A stretch of 36,899 nt of DNA from Gammaproteobacteria bacterium (lineage in GTDB: Bacteria > Pseudomonadota > Gammaproteobacteria > Xanthomonadales > SZUA-36). The notes under the pieces were generated by a model that saw nothing but the letters and a program-made list of their open reading frames with translations, did not search any database and was not told the DNA's origin. Shown one piece after another: positions 16,589 through 25,507 of the stretch; the first letter of the stretch is position 1, and the number at the start of each line of letters is the position of its first letter. The DNA lies in the NCBI GenBank assembly GCA_030428105.1, contig JAUIBE010000026.1:1-36899 (forward strand). Direction: 5' to 3'. The position numbers and the translations under genes are program-made.

Positions 16589-16882
16589 TTAGCCGTCGTC
16601 CTCGCCGCAATCGCCTTCGCCGTCTTCACCGCAGTCCCCTTCACCGTCTTCACCGCAGTCGCCTTCGCCGTCTTCACCGCACTTGCCTTCGCCGCATTTT
16701 CCTTCGCCGCACTCGCCTTCCTTATCCTTGTCTTCTCCAGCGATCATGTAGCCGCTTTCGAGGTCATCCGCTTCGAACGGATTCTCGGCAGCCAGCGCAG
16801 AGCTGGAAAGGACCATCGAAGTGGCAAATGCAACACCAACGGCTGCAGCAATGGGCTTGATATTGATCGATTTCTTGGACAT
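16589..16882 (-). CDS. bufA: Bufferin/HvfA-type Cys-rich precursor peptide (DUF2282-like)
   Basis: A 97-residue exported RiPP precursor. Residues 1-31 are a signal peptide ending SSALA, then AENPFEADDLESGYMIAGEDK, the usual spacer of DUF2282 proteins, then a Cys-rich tail. Six cysteines at 58, 63, 68, 76, 84 and 92 lie in the motifs EGEC, EGKC, EGKC, EGDC, EGDC and EGDC. The last three are one octapeptide (GEDGEGDC) repeated exactly. In known relatives the Cys of EGKC motifs is turned into thiooxazole by the DUF692/DUF2063 pair and the product binds copper. GGAGG stands ten bases before the ATG, a strong site that suits a highly made peptide. The EGDC motifs replace Lys with Asp and make the tail very acidic. 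No ABC exporter is nearby, so Sec export is likely. Confidence 0.92.
   Translation of the reverse strand: MSKKSINIKPIAAAVGVAFATSMVLSSSALAAENPFEADDLESGYMIAGEDKDKEGECGEGKCGEGKCGEDGEGDCGEDGEGDCGEDGEGDCGEDDG
16607..16678 (-). repeat. 24-bp tandem repeat, three copies, inside bufA
   Basis: Residues 69-92 of the precursor are three identical octapeptides (GEDGEGDC), encoded by three 24-base units that differ at only a few third positions. A fourth, partial copy (GED) follows before the stop. Directly upstream, residues 59-68 are two 15-base units encoding GEGKC. Unit lengths are multiples of three, so copy-number changes keep the frame. Confidence 0.9.
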
Positions 16883-17060
16883 CTGATTAAAACCTCCACA
16901 GTTTGGGTTTGCGGCCAGCGGCCGTGACTCCGAATCGCGAAAACCAATGGCAGCTCCGCAAATTCGAGCAACAAGACCGGTTGCCTGCCACGATTATTAC
17001 ACCCGCTGATGGTTCGCCGTCAAACTTGGGGCCAGCCGACCGAAGGGCGCGACCGGCTGA
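16883..17060. other. Leader and promoter region of the bufferin-type operon
   Basis: These 178 bases separate the end of nth from bufA and hold no gene. They contain the bufA ribosome site (GGAGG near 16893) and a candidate sigma-70 promoter. I saw no clear metal-sensor operator by eye. Confidence 0.6.
16994..17023 (-). promoter_or_regulatory. Candidate sigma-70 promoter of the bufferin-type operon
   Basis: Read on the minus strand, TTGACG (17018-17023) and TAATAA (16994-16999) are separated by 18 bases. This would give an untranslated leader of roughly 105 bases before the bufA ATG. The -35 box matches consensus at five of six positions. Confidence 0.5.
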
Positions 17061-17699
17061 TCAGTCGGCGTCAGTTTTGTCTTTGAAAGCGCACAAATCG
17101 CGCACGATGCAGGCCCCGCAGCGTGGCTTGCGGGCGATGCAGGTATAGCGGCCATGAAGGATCAGCCAGTGGTGTGCGTCCTGCAGGAATTCCCCGGGAA
17201 CGACCTTTAACAATTTCTTCTCCACCGCCAACGGCGTCTTTCCCGGCGCCAGGCCGGTGCGGTTGGAAACGCGGAAAATATGCGTATCCACGGCGATGGT
17301 AGGCAGGCCGAACGCGGTGTTGAGGATGACATTGGCGGTCTTGCGCCCAACGCCGGGCAGGGCTTCCAGCGCGGCGCGGTCCTGCGGCACCTCGCTGGCG
17401 TAGTCCTCGATCAGGATTCGGCAGGTCTTGATGATGTTGGCGGCTTTGCTGTTGAACAGGCCGATGGTGCGGATGTAATCCTTGAGGCCGTCTTCGCCCA
17501 GCGCCAGGATGGCCTCGGGCGTGTTGGCTACCGGGTAGAGGCGGTCTGTTGCCTTGTTGACACCGACATCGGTCGCCTGCGCCGAGAGAATCACAGCAAT
17601 CAGTAGCTCGAACGGCGTCTTGTAATTGAGCTCGGTGGTCGGCGAGGGGTCGACTTCCCTCAAGCGCTCGAAAAATTGCTGGACTTGCGCTGGCTTCAC
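17061..17699 (-). CDS. nth: Endonuclease III
   Basis: Nth removes oxidised pyrimidines from DNA and nicks the abasic site. The 212-residue protein is collinear with the E. coli enzyme. The helix-hairpin-helix is LPGVGRKTANVIL with catalytic Lys120. Asp138 lies in VDTHIFRVSNR. The 4Fe-4S ligands are Cys187, Cys194, Cys197 and Cys203 (C-x6-C-x2-C-x5-C). The ATG at 17699 overlaps the rnfE stop by four bases, so nth is the last gene of the rnf transcript, as in many gammaproteobacteria. Confidence 0.97.
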   Translation of the reverse strand: MKPAQVQQFFERLREVDPSPTTELNYKTPFELLIAVILSAQATDVGVNKATDRLYPVANTPEAILALGEDGLKDYIRTIGLFNSKAANIIKTCRILIEDYASEVPQDRAALEALPGVGRKTANVILNTAFGLPTIAVDTHIFRVSNRTGLAPGKTPLAVEKKLLKVVPGEFLQDAHHWLILHGRYTCIARKPRCGACIVRDLCAFKDKTDAD

Positions 17700-18385
17700 G
17701 ATGGCTCCGTTGCGGGTTGCATGTCTAACTTCGCCTGGTCGGCTGCAGCCTGGCGGCGGGCGTCAAACCAGTTGCGCGCGGCCACCAGGCAGCCCAGGGC
17801 GATAAACGCGCCGGGGGGCAGTATGGCCAGCAGGAATTCCCAGTCGACCGGCGCCACGGTGATTTGCCAACCGGCTGCGACCGGGCCGAACAGCAGTTCG
17901 GCATCACGCAGCAGGGTGCCGTAGCCCGCCAACTCGCGCACCGCGCCCAGGGCCAGCAGGGCGATGGTAAAGCCCAGCCCCACGGCGAACCCATCGGCCA
18001 GCGCAGGAAGCGGCCTGTTGCGGGCGGCGAAAGCCTCGGCGCGACCGATGATGGCGCAGTTGGTGACGATCAGTGGAATAAAAATGCCCAGGGTCTGGTA
18101 CAGGTCGTGGGTCCAGGCGCGCATCAGCAGTTCCACCACGGTTACCGCCGAGGCGATGATCAAGACGTAGGCCGGAATCCGCACTTCCGGGCGTAGCATG
18201 GGGCGCGACAGCGAAACCGCCGTGTTGGTCACAACCAGGACCAGCAGGGTCGCCAACCCCAGGCCCAGTGCGTTGATCACGGTGTTGGATACCGCCAGCA
18301 GCGGGCACAGGCCCAGCAGCACCACCAGCCCGGTGTTCTGGCGCCAGATGCCGTCGGCCATGATGTCGCGGTAGTTGGCGCTCAA
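17696..18385 (-). CDS. rnfE: Rnf electron transport complex subunit E
   Basis: RnfE is one of the two related six-helix membrane subunits (with RnfA) of the Rnf complex, which couples electron flow between ferredoxin and NAD to ion transport. The 229-residue product has the IWRQNTGLVVLLGLCPLLAVSNT opening and the GIFIPLIVTNCAIIGRAEAFA block, whose cysteines (in LCPLL and TNCAI) hold the intramembrane iron-sulfur cluster shared with RnfA. The charged C-terminal tail of about 30 residues is ordinary. It overlaps rnfG by four bases upstream and nth by four bases downstream. Confidence 0.96.
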   Translation of the reverse strand: MSANYRDIMADGIWRQNTGLVVLLGLCPLLAVSNTVINALGLGLATLLVLVVTNTAVSLSRPMLRPEVRIPAYVLIIASAVTVVELLMRAWTHDLYQTLGIFIPLIVTNCAIIGRAEAFAARNRPLPALADGFAVGLGFTIALLALGAVRELAGYGTLLRDAELLFGPVAAGWQITVAPVDWEFLLAILPPGAFIALGCLVAARNWFDARRQAAADQAKLDMQPATEPS

Positions 18386-19050
18386 CGTTCCGCCTCCTCG
18401 CTGGCGGCGAATTCAGAGGGCCGGGAGAACAATGCTTCCTGGTTTTCTTCAAAATACTCCAGCGCCCGGTGCACCGCACGCACCACCGCGCGCGGAGTAA
18501 TGGTGGCGCCGGTGAACTGGTCGAAATCGCCGCCGTCGCGTTGCACGGTCCAGTCCTCCGCGGCGGTGTTGTCCAGCGACCTGCCGTTAAACGATAGAAT
18601 CCAGTCGCTGCGGCGCAACTCGATGCCGTCACCCAGGCCGGGCGTTTCGCGGTGTTGCAACACGCGCACCCCGCTCACCTGGCCATCGGCGAGAATACCC
18701 ACGATCAGGTCAATACGGCCGTTGTAGCCGTCGATGGCGTAAAACTTCATCGCCACGGCTGCTGGCACGCCCTGTTGCCGGGCGCGAAACACCTGCGCCT
18801 GCTGCCCGCCGGGGAAGGCCAGCGTGTCGCTGACCAGGATGAAGTCCTCGTGCATGGCGTTGTTAAAGCGGTCCGCGGGCACGACCTGCTCCAGTTGGTC
18901 CAACAGTTGCCGGCGCTCCTGCTCTGCGATGCGCGGCTTGGTTGCCGAGTTCACCCAGGCCAGCAGCGCGGTGCCCAGCAGGGCTATGACACCCAGCGCG
19001 ATGGCATTGCGGGCAACGGGGTGGCGGGGGTTGTTGCTGGCGTCAGTCAT
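18382..19050 (-). CDS. rnfG: Rnf electron transport complex subunit G (flavoprotein)
   Basis: RnfG is anchored by one N-terminal helix (AIALGVIALLGTALLAWVNS) and carries a covalently bound FMN in the periplasm. The attachment motif is visible as TGATITP, with Thr183 as the expected phosphothreonine-linked residue in the (S/T)GAT pattern. The ETPGLGDGIE block before it is also typical. I choose the ATG at 19050, whose gene overlaps the rnfD stop by eight bases, rather than the TTG nine bases further upstream. The product is then 222 residues, close to the family length. Confidence 0.95.
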   Translation of the reverse strand: MTDASNNPRHPVARNAIALGVIALLGTALLAWVNSATKPRIAEQERRQLLDQLEQVVPADRFNNAMHEDFILVSDTLAFPGGQQAQVFRARQQGVPAAVAMKFYAIDGYNGRIDLIVGILADGQVSGVRVLQHRETPGLGDGIELRRSDWILSFNGRSLDNTAAEDWTVQRDGGDFDQFTGATITPRAVVRAVHRALEYFEENQEALFSRPSEFAASEEAER

Positions 19051-20107
19051 TGCGGCCAACCTGTTCGCCGTACACCCGCGGGCGCGTAAACCGGTCGATC
19101 AGCGGCGCCGCCATGTTCATGATCAACACCGCGAACGCCACCCCGTCGGGGTAGCCGCCCCAGCGCCGTATGGCCAGCGTGATGACGCCAACCCCGGCGC
19201 CGAACCATAGCCGCCCGATCGTGCTGGTGCAGCCGGTAACCGGGTCGGTGGCGATAAAGAAAGCGCCCAGCACCAGTGCGCCGGAGAACACATGCTGCAA
19301 AGGCGAGGGGCTGCTGCCGGGGTCGACCACGTAGGCCACCAGGCCCAGCGCAATCACGGAGCCCAGGGTGGCCACCGGCACATGCCAGGAGATCACCCGC
19401 CGCCACATCAGCCACAACCCGCCCAGCGCAAACCAGTTGGCGATCCACTCCCAACCCAGGCCGCCGAAGTCGCCAAAGATCGGCGCGCTGCGAATCTCGG
19501 AAACAGTCTGGCCGTGGTCGACGCCGGTTTTCAGCGTATCCAGCGGTGTTGCCTGGGTGACGGCGTCCCAGCCCAGTCCACCCGGCGCTGCGCCGGTGAA
19601 GATGGCGCGCAGGGTTTCGCCGATGCCGATCGACGCGTCGGCCAGCGAAACGGGCGGCAACCAGGCGGTCATTTCGCGCGGAAAACTCACCAGGCAGACC
19701 ACGTAACCCACCATCGCCGGGTTGAACACGTTGTGTCCCAGGCCGCCGAACAGGTGCTTGGCAATGACGATGGCGAACAGCATGCCGGTAAGCGCAATCC
19801 ACCAGGGAGCCAGCGGCGGTAGGCACAGCGCGAACAGGATGGCGGTGACAACCGCGCTGAGGTCGGGCAGGTACAGCCGCAGTGGCTGGCCCCGCGCCCG
19901 CAGCATCAGCGCCTCGAAACCCAGTGCGAAAAGAATGGCGAGGATGATCTGCACCAACACGCCGGGGCCGAAGTACCAGGCGCAGGCGGCGATGCCCGGA
20001 GTCAGCGCCAGCAGCACATCGCGCATCACCCGCTGCACCGTGACATCGGGTGAAAAATGCGGCGCGCCGCTGGTATCGAACTCGCGTGATGGGGGAAGCG
20101 GTTTCAT
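19043..20107 (-). CDS. rnfD: Rnf electron transport complex subunit D
   Basis: RnfD is a membrane subunit with a second covalent FMN. The 354-residue protein has many hydrophobic helices and the KHLFGGLGHNVFNPAMVGYVV block typical of RnfD/NqrB. Thr187, in TQATPLDTLKTG, lies at the same residue number as the flavinylated threonine of well-studied RnfD proteins. C-terminal blocks (FFIATDPVTGCTS, GGYPDGVAFAVLIMNM) are intact. The ATG at 20107 overlaps the rnfC stop by four bases. Confidence 0.96.
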   Translation of the reverse strand: MKPLPPSREFDTSGAPHFSPDVTVQRVMRDVLLALTPGIAACAWYFGPGVLVQIILAILFALGFEALMLRARGQPLRLYLPDLSAVVTAILFALCLPPLAPWWIALTGMLFAIVIAKHLFGGLGHNVFNPAMVGYVVCLVSFPREMTAWLPPVSLADASIGIGETLRAIFTGAAPGGLGWDAVTQATPLDTLKTGVDHGQTVSEIRSAPIFGDFGGLGWEWIANWFALGGLWLMWRRVISWHVPVATLGSVIALGLVAYVVDPGSSPSPLQHVFSGALVLGAFFIATDPVTGCTSTIGRLWFGAGVGVITLAIRRWGGYPDGVAFAVLIMNMAAPLIDRFTRPRVYGEQVGRND

Positions 20108-21684
20108 TGCTTATCGTCCCCGCCTGAGCGCGCCTCGCGCGCCTTGCGAGCGCGCTCCAGCGCTTCCGCCACTTTCTTCTTGCTTTCCGACGATTCGCTC
20201 ATCTGGCGTTTCTTCGCCGCGATGCGGTCCTTGCGGTCCTGCTTGATGCGCGCCAGGCGCTCCTCGCGCGCCTCGAATCTTTGCCGGGCCAGGTCGGCGG
20301 CCGCCTGTTCGGCGGCGCGCTTGCGCACCATGCCCTTGCCATGTCGGAACCAGTCGAGCAGCGGAATATGGCTGGGGCAGACAAAGTCGCAGCAGCCGCA
20401 TTCGATGCAATCCATCAGCCCCGAGTCGCGGGCGTCGTCCCACTGGCCGTTGCTGGCTTGCCAGTGCAGGGTTTGCGGCAGCAGCACCGCCGGGCAAACC
20501 CGGGCGCACTCGCCGCAGCGAATGCAGGGCATTTCCGGCTGGGGCGCCTGGATGTCTTTCGCGGTGAGCGCCAGGATGCAGTTGGCCGCCTTGATAACCG
20601 GCGCTGCATCGGTGGGTAGCGCGTAACCCATCATCGGGCCGCCCAGCACCAGGCGCTGTACATCATCCTCGTAGCCGCCACACTGCTCGATCAACGCCGA
20701 AATGGGTGTGCCAAACAGCGCGACCAGGTTGCGTGGGCGCTTGACGCCATTGCCGCTGACGGTCACCACGCGCTCGATCAGCGGCTTGCCTTCGATCACT
20801 GCATCTGCAGCGGCGGCCGCGGTGCCCACGTTCTGCACCAGCAGGCCCAGGTCCTGGGGCAGGCCGCCCGAAGGCACCTCGAGCCCGGTCAGTACCTGGA
20901 TGAGTTGGCGTTCGCCGCCTTCCGGGTAAATCGTGGTGACCCGAACAACTTCAACGTGCTCGGCATCGCTGGCGGCCAGCGCCTTTTTCAGCACCTGCTC
21001 GACCACACCCATCTGGTCTTCGATGGCAATGATGGCCCGCTCGGCGCCGACGGCCCTACGCAGGATGCGCGCGCCGGCAATCACCTTTCCAGCCTGCTCA
21101 CGCATCAGCATTTCATCGCAGCTGATGTAAGGCTCGCACTCGGCGCCGTTGAGGATCAGGGTGTGCACGCCTGCCGCACCGGCGCCTTGCACCTTGGTCG
21201 AAGTTGGGAACACCGCGCCGCCGAGTCCGACGAGGCCGGCCCGGCGCATGGTTTCCAACAGGTCTTGCGGGTCTGCCCCTGGCCAGTTGGGGCAGGGTGA
21301 AAGCGTGGTCCAGCGTTCGAGGCCGTCTGGCTCGATCACGACCCGCATTCCGGCCTGGCCGCCGGGGTGTGCGATCGGGCCATTTTCAATGGCGACGATG
21401 GTTCCCGAGGTGGGCGCATGGACAAAGCCGCGGTCTGGAAACTCGTAGGCGCCGATGGGCTCGCCCTTCAGCACGGCCTGGCCGGGTTGAACCAGTGCGT
21501 TGGCAAGGTCCGAGCCGGCGTGTTGCAGCAACGGTACGAACAGGCGTGCAGGCAGCGGCACCCTTTCCAGCGGCACTTCGCAGGAAATCTTCTTGTTGTG
21601 GCGCAGACGCAGGCCGCCGTGAAAATGGTGGATGCGCTCGCCAGCCAGACGGGCGCGCTCAACGGCTTCGGCCTGGCGCTGCAC
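20104..21684 (-). CDS. rnfC: Rnf electron transport complex subunit C
   Basis: RnfC is the peripheral NADH/FMN subunit. The conserved domain starts IHHFHGGLRLRHNKK. The Rossmann-like part has GLGGAVFPTSTK and LILNGAECEPYISCDEMLM, and two 4Fe-4S motifs follow (CIRCGECARVCP and CIECGCCDFVCP). The C-terminal 85 residues are a charged Ala/Arg/Lys-rich helix, shorter than the repeat-rich tails of some enterobacterial RnfC. The start is a GTG at 21684 that shares one base with the rnfB TAG and follows AGAGGGGGG. The much longer open frame upstream is rnfB read in the wrong phase. Length with this start is 526 residues. Confidence 0.95.
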   Translation of the reverse strand: MQRQAEAVERARLAGERIHHFHGGLRLRHNKKISCEVPLERVPLPARLFVPLLQHAGSDLANALVQPGQAVLKGEPIGAYEFPDRGFVHAPTSGTIVAIENGPIAHPGGQAGMRVVIEPDGLERWTTLSPCPNWPGADPQDLLETMRRAGLVGLGGAVFPTSTKVQGAGAAGVHTLILNGAECEPYISCDEMLMREQAGKVIAGARILRRAVGAERAIIAIEDQMGVVEQVLKKALAASDAEHVEVVRVTTIYPEGGERQLIQVLTGLEVPSGGLPQDLGLLVQNVGTAAAAADAVIEGKPLIERVVTVSGNGVKRPRNLVALFGTPISALIEQCGGYEDDVQRLVLGGPMMGYALPTDAAPVIKAANCILALTAKDIQAPQPEMPCIRCGECARVCPAVLLPQTLHWQASNGQWDDARDSGLMDCIECGCCDFVCPSHIPLLDWFRHGKGMVRKRAAEQAAADLARQRFEAREERLARIKQDRKDRIAAKKRQMSESSESKKKVAEALERARKAREARSGGDDKQ

Positions 21685-22232
21685 TACGCGGCCCCCCTCT
21701 TGCGCCCGGGTTCGGGCCAGCGCCAATCCATGAGCGAGGCAGGGCGTTCGACCATATCGATACAGTCCACCGGGCAGGGTGGCAGGCATAGGTCGCAACC
21801 GGTGCATTCCGAGGCAATCACGGTGTGCATCAGCTTCGGCGCGCCGACAATCGCGTCCACCGGGCAGGCCTGGATGCACAGGGTGCAACCAATGCAGATT
21901 TTCTCGTCAATCACCGCCACGCGCGGCGGTTTTTCCACCCCGTTCTCGGGGTTCAGCGGCAGGGGTTCGCGGCCCAGGAGGTCGGCCAGGGCCTGGATGC
22001 CTGCTTCGCCGCCGGGCGGACACTGGTTGATGTCGGCTTCGCCGCTGGCAATGGCCTCGGCGTAGGGGCGGCAACCGGGAAAGCCACACTGGGCGCACTG
22101 GGTTTGTGGCAGGATGGCCTCGATCTGGTCGACCACCGGGTCGGAATCGGCGCGAAAGCGCTGCGCCGCCCAGCCCAGGCCCAGGCCGAACATCAGGCCC
22201 AGGACGGCGATTGGCAGCACTGCTTCCAGCAT
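21684..22232 (-). CDS. rnfB: Rnf electron transport complex subunit B (ferredoxin-like)
   Basis: RnfB is the ferredoxin-facing iron-sulfur subunit. An N-terminal membrane helix (residues 2-20) is followed by a 4Fe-4S domain with [16 protein letters not shown] and a later Cys in NQCPPGG. Two bacterial ferredoxin motifs come next ([14 protein letters not shown] and [16 protein letters not shown]). At 182 residues it is the short two-ferredoxin form usual in gammaproteobacteria. The ATG at 22232 shares a base with the rnfA TGA; a GTG directly upstream is also possible. Confidence 0.96.
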   Translation of the reverse strand: MLEAVLPIAVLGLMFGLGLGWAAQRFRADSDPVVDQIEAILPQTQCAQCGFPGCRPYAEAIASGEADINQCPPGGEAGIQALADLLGREPLPLNPENGVEKPPRVAVIDEKICIGCTLCIQACPVDAIVGAPKLMHTVIASECTGCDLCLPPCPVDCIDMVERPASLMDWRWPEPGRKRGAA

Positions 22233-22813
22233 CACAGGTCAGCCAGGCCGGTGAAGCCCATGAACCCCAACGCCATCAGCCCGGCGGTGATGAGCCCGAT
22301 GGGTGCGCCGCGAAAGTGCAGCGGGATATCGGCAAAGGCAAGCCGTTCGCGAATGGCCGAGAACATCACCAGCACCAGGCCAAAGCCCAGTGCGGCGCCA
22401 AAGCCGTACAGCGCTGACTGCAGCAGGTTGTGCTGCTCCTGCACGTTCAGCAACGCCACGCCCAACACGGCGCAGTTGCTGGTAATCAGTGGCAGGAAGA
22501 TGCCCAGGATGCGGTACAACAGCGGCGCGGTTTTGCGCATCACCGTTTCGGTGAACTGCACGGTGACCGCGATCACCAGGATGAATCCCAGTGTGGAGAG
22601 ATACTCCAGGTCCAGCGGGGCCAGCAGGTAGCGGTTGAGCAGGTAACTGGAAACCGAAGCCAGGGTCAGCACAAAGGCGGTCGCTGCCGCCATGCCGACC
22701 GCGCCCTCGAACTTGGTGGAGACGCCCATGAACGGGCACAGGCCCAGGAACCGGACCAGCACGAAATTGTTGGCGAGAACGGTGCTGACGAGGATGAGGA
22801 AGTATTCAGTCAT
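22232..22813 (-). CDS. rnfA: Rnf electron transport complex subunit A
   Basis: RnfA is a 193-residue membrane protein with six helices, the partner of RnfE around the intramembrane cluster. Diagnostic blocks are [28 protein letters not shown] and [21 protein letters not shown], with the conserved cysteines in each. It is the first rnf gene and starts 26 bases after the metG stop on the same strand. The six rnf genes and nth all touch or overlap by 1-8 bases. No separate promoter is obvious in the 26-base gap, so metG and rnf may be co-transcribed. Confidence 0.97.
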   Translation of the reverse strand: MTEYFLILVSTVLANNFVLVRFLGLCPFMGVSTKFEGAVGMAAATAFVLTLASVSSYLLNRYLLAPLDLEYLSTLGFILVIAVTVQFTETVMRKTAPLLYRILGIFLPLITSNCAVLGVALLNVQEQHNLLQSALYGFGAALGFGLVLVMFSAIRERLAFADIPLHFRGAPIGLITAGLMALGFMGFTGLADL

Positions 22814-22839
22814 CCGGTTGCGCGGGTCTCCTGCCTGGC

Positions 22840-24864
22840 TCAGGTCACACGGGTGCCGGCGCTAACGCCCTCGTCCGGGGACAGCAGGTACAGCCCGGAT
22901 TGGTCGCCCGCAGCCAGCACCATGCCCTCGGAAAGGCCAAAGCGCATCTTGCGTGGCTTGAGGTTGGCCACCATGACCACGTGGCGGCCGGCCAGCTCGG
23001 CCGGGTCGTAGGCCGACTTGATGCCGGCAAACACGTTGCGTTTCTCGCTGCCCAGGTCGAGGGTCAGGCGCAGCAGCTTGTCGGCGCCTTCCACCGCTTC
23101 GGCTTTCTCGATGCGGGCGATGCGCAGGTCCACCTTGAGGAAATCCTCGATGGTGATCTCGTCCGCCAGGTCCAGCGCCGGCGCCTTGGCCTCGGCGGGT
23201 TTCAACGACTCTTTGGAGGCGGCAACAATGTTTTCCACCTTGTCGCCGTCGATGCGGGTGAGCAGCGGCTCGAAGCCGTTGATGGCGACATCCAGCAGCG
23301 GCGTATCCAGGTCTGTCCATTGGTCCACGGGCTGGCCCAGGAAGCGGCCGGCTTTCTCGGCTGTGAACGGAATCACCGGCCCCAGCAGGGTAATCAGCAC
23401 GCGGAACAGGTTAATGCCCTGGGTGCAGATGGCCTGGACTTCGTCTTCCTTGCCGCCTTCCTTGATCAACACCCAGGGCTTGCGATCGTCGATGTAGCGA
23501 TTGGCCTCGTCCGCCAGCGCCATGATCTGGCGAATGGCCGACTGGTAATTGCGCCCCTCGAATTCCTTGCCAATGGCCTCGCGCGCCTCCAGGAACCGCT
23601 GGTACTGCTCCGGCTCGGCCAGTTGCGCCGACAGGCGGTTATCGAAGCTGCGGTTGATAAACCCGGCGCAGCGGCTGGCAATGTTCACCAGCTTGCCGAC
23701 CAGGTCGGAGTTGACCCGTTGGACGAAGTCTTCCAGGTTGAGGTCGATGTCCGCCAGGTTGGGGCCCAGCTTGGCCGCGAAGTAATAACGCAGGTAGTCG
23801 GGCGCCAGGTGATCCAGGTAAGTGCGGGCGCGAATAAACGTGCCGCGCGATTTGGACATCTTGGCGCCATCCACCGTCAGGAAGCCGTGGGCATAAACCG
23901 CGGTGGGTATGCGCATGCCCGCGCCCATCAACATGGCGGGCCAGAACAGGGTGTGGAAATAAACGATGTCCTTGCCGATAAAGTGATATAGCTCAGTATT
24001 GGAATCAGGCCCCCACCACTCGTCGAAATCCAGGCCCTCGCGCTCGCACAACTCGTGGAAGCTGGCGGCGTAGCCAATCGGCGCATCCACCCAGACGTAG
24101 AAATACTTGTCCTCGGTGCCCGGGATCCGGAAGCCGAAGTAGGGCGCATCGCGGGAAATGTCCCAGTCGCGCAGGCCATCGGTGAACCACTCGCCCAGCT
24201 TGTTGACCACCTCGTCCTGCAGCACACCGGAGTCCATCCACTCGCGCAGGCGTTCCTCGAAGGCCGACAGCGTGATGAAGTAGTGCTCCGATTCTTTCAG
24301 CACCGGGGTGGAGCCGCTGACCACCGAGCGTGGATCGATCAGGTCGGTGGGCTGGTAGGTGGTGCCGCACACCTCGCAGCTGTCGCCGTACTGGTCTTCT
24401 GATTTGCACTTGGGGCAGGTGCCGCGGATAAAGCGGTCGGGCAGGAACATGCCTTCCGATTCATCGTAAAGCTGCTTGATGTTGCGCCGCGCCACGTAGC
24501 CGCCTTCATCCAGGCGGGTGTAGATTTTTTCCACCAGCGCCCGGTTGTGGTCGCTGTGGGTGGTGGCGTAGTTGTCGAAGCTGATGCCGAAGTCGCGGAA
24601 ATCGGCCTTGTGCTCGCGGTTGGCCTTTTCGATCAGTTCTTCGGGCGTTTTGCCCTCACGCCGCGCCCACAGCATGACCGGGGTGCCGTGGGCGTCGTCG
24701 GCCCAGGCGAAATAGCACTCGTGGCCCTGGGCACGCTGGAAGCGGGTCCAGATGTCGGTCTGCACGTATTCGAGCATGTGCCCGATGTGGATATCGCCAT
24801 TGGCGTACGGCAGCGCGCTGGTGACGAGTATTTTTCGTTTGGGTGTTGTTATTTCCTGGCTCAT
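22840..24864 (-). CDS. metG: Methionyl-tRNA synthetase
   Basis: MetG charges tRNA-Met. The 674-residue protein is the long form with the C-terminal dimerising, tRNA-binding domain. The HIGH motif is GDIHIGHML (residues 26-29), and KMSKS lies near residue 335 in [11 protein letters not shown]. Between them is a zinc-binding knuckle with two Cys pairs (CPKC and CEVC, about residues 145-165). The C-terminal domain ([21 protein letters not shown] to the end) is the EMAP/Arc1-like RNA-binding fold. It is divergent from dcd with a 69-base gap that must hold both promoters. Confidence 0.97.
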   Translation of the reverse strand: MSQEITTPKRKILVTSALPYANGDIHIGHMLEYVQTDIWTRFQRAQGHECYFAWADDAHGTPVMLWARREGKTPEELIEKANREHKADFRDFGISFDNYATTHSDHNRALVEKIYTRLDEGGYVARRNIKQLYDESEGMFLPDRFIRGTCPKCKSEDQYGDSCEVCGTTYQPTDLIDPRSVVSGSTPVLKESEHYFITLSAFEERLREWMDSGVLQDEVVNKLGEWFTDGLRDWDISRDAPYFGFRIPGTEDKYFYVWVDAPIGYAASFHELCEREGLDFDEWWGPDSNTELYHFIGKDIVYFHTLFWPAMLMGAGMRIPTAVYAHGFLTVDGAKMSKSRGTFIRARTYLDHLAPDYLRYYFAAKLGPNLADIDLNLEDFVQRVNSDLVGKLVNIASRCAGFINRSFDNRLSAQLAEPEQYQRFLEAREAIGKEFEGRNYQSAIRQIMALADEANRYIDDRKPWVLIKEGGKEDEVQAICTQGINLFRVLITLLGPVIPFTAEKAGRFLGQPVDQWTDLDTPLLDVAINGFEPLLTRIDGDKVENIVAASKESLKPAEAKAPALDLADEITIEDFLKVDLRIARIEKAEAVEGADKLLRLTLDLGSEKRNVFAGIKSAYDPAELAGRHVVMVANLKPRKMRFGLSEGMVLAAGDQSGLYLLSPDEGVSAGTRVT

Positions 24865-24933
24865 GGGCCAATTATCGCACGCCCGGGCGGCCCTCCATAC
24901 CCCATTTCCTGCGAAGCCGTTACAATGCCGCCG

Positions 24934-25503
24934 ATGAGCATCAAGTCAGACCGCTGGATACGGCGCATGGCGGAATCAAGCGCCATGATTGAACCCTTCG
25001 AACCCGGCCAGGTGCGCACCGACAGCGCCGGCGCGCGGAGCATTTCCTACGGCACCTCAAGCTACGGCTACGACGTGCGTTGCGCCGATGAATTCAAGAT
25101 TTTCACCAACATCAACTCGGCGGTGGTGGACCCCAAGCAGTTCGACGAAAACAGCTTCGTCGATGTGCAGGCGGACGTGTGCATCATTCCACCCAATTCC
25201 TTTGCTCTGGCGCGCACGGTGGAATACTTCCGCATTCCACGCAACGTGCTCACCATCTGCCTGGGCAAAAGCACCTACGCGCGTTGCGGGATTATCGTCA
25301 ACGTCACGCCGCTGGAACCGGAGTGGGAAGGGCACGTGACCCTGGAGTTTTCCAATACCACGCCGCTGCCGGCCAAGATTTACGCAAACGAAGGCGTGGC
25401 CCAGTTCCTGTTCTTCGAATCGGACGAGGTCTGCGAAACCTCATACGCGGACCGCGCCGGGAAATACCAGGGGCAGCGTGGGGTAACGTTGCCGAGGGGT
25501 TAA
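24934..25503 (+). CDS. dcd: dCTP deaminase
   Basis: Dcd deaminates dCTP to dUTP, feeding thymidylate synthesis. The 189-residue protein belongs to the version that begins [14 protein letters not shown] and contains [37 protein letters not shown], the active-site [11 protein letters not shown] segment and [14 protein letters not shown], where the conserved Glu lies. It ends [13 protein letters not shown]. The ATG at 24934 gives the known N-terminus; an in-frame ATG nine bases upstream is less likely. It ends four bases before the convergent DegS-like gene. Confidence 0.96.
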   Translation: MSIKSDRWIRRMAESSAMIEPFEPGQVRTDSAGARSISYGTSSYGYDVRCADEFKIFTNINSAVVDPKQFDENSFVDVQADVCIIPPNSFALARTVEYFRIPRNVLTICLGKSTYARCGIIVNVTPLEPEWEGHVTLEFSNTTPLPAKIYANEGVAQFLFFESDEVCETSYADRAGKYQGQRGVTLPRG

Positions 25504-25507
25504 CTAA

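Noticed and set aside
16607-16708. Short direct repeats as a CRISPR array
   Set aside because: The units abut with no spacers and lie in frame within a coding gene; no cas gene is present.
16541-16927. Very hydrophobic plus-strand frame over the bufA region (AFAVFTA repeats)
   Set aside because: It looks like a membrane peptide, but it is the mirror of the GEDGEGDC repeat. The minus frame has the signal peptide, ribosome site and family match.
20104-21888. Longer rnfC start giving 594 residues
   Set aside because: The extra 68 residues are rnfB read out of phase; the GTG at 21684 has a ribosome site and gives the family N-terminus.
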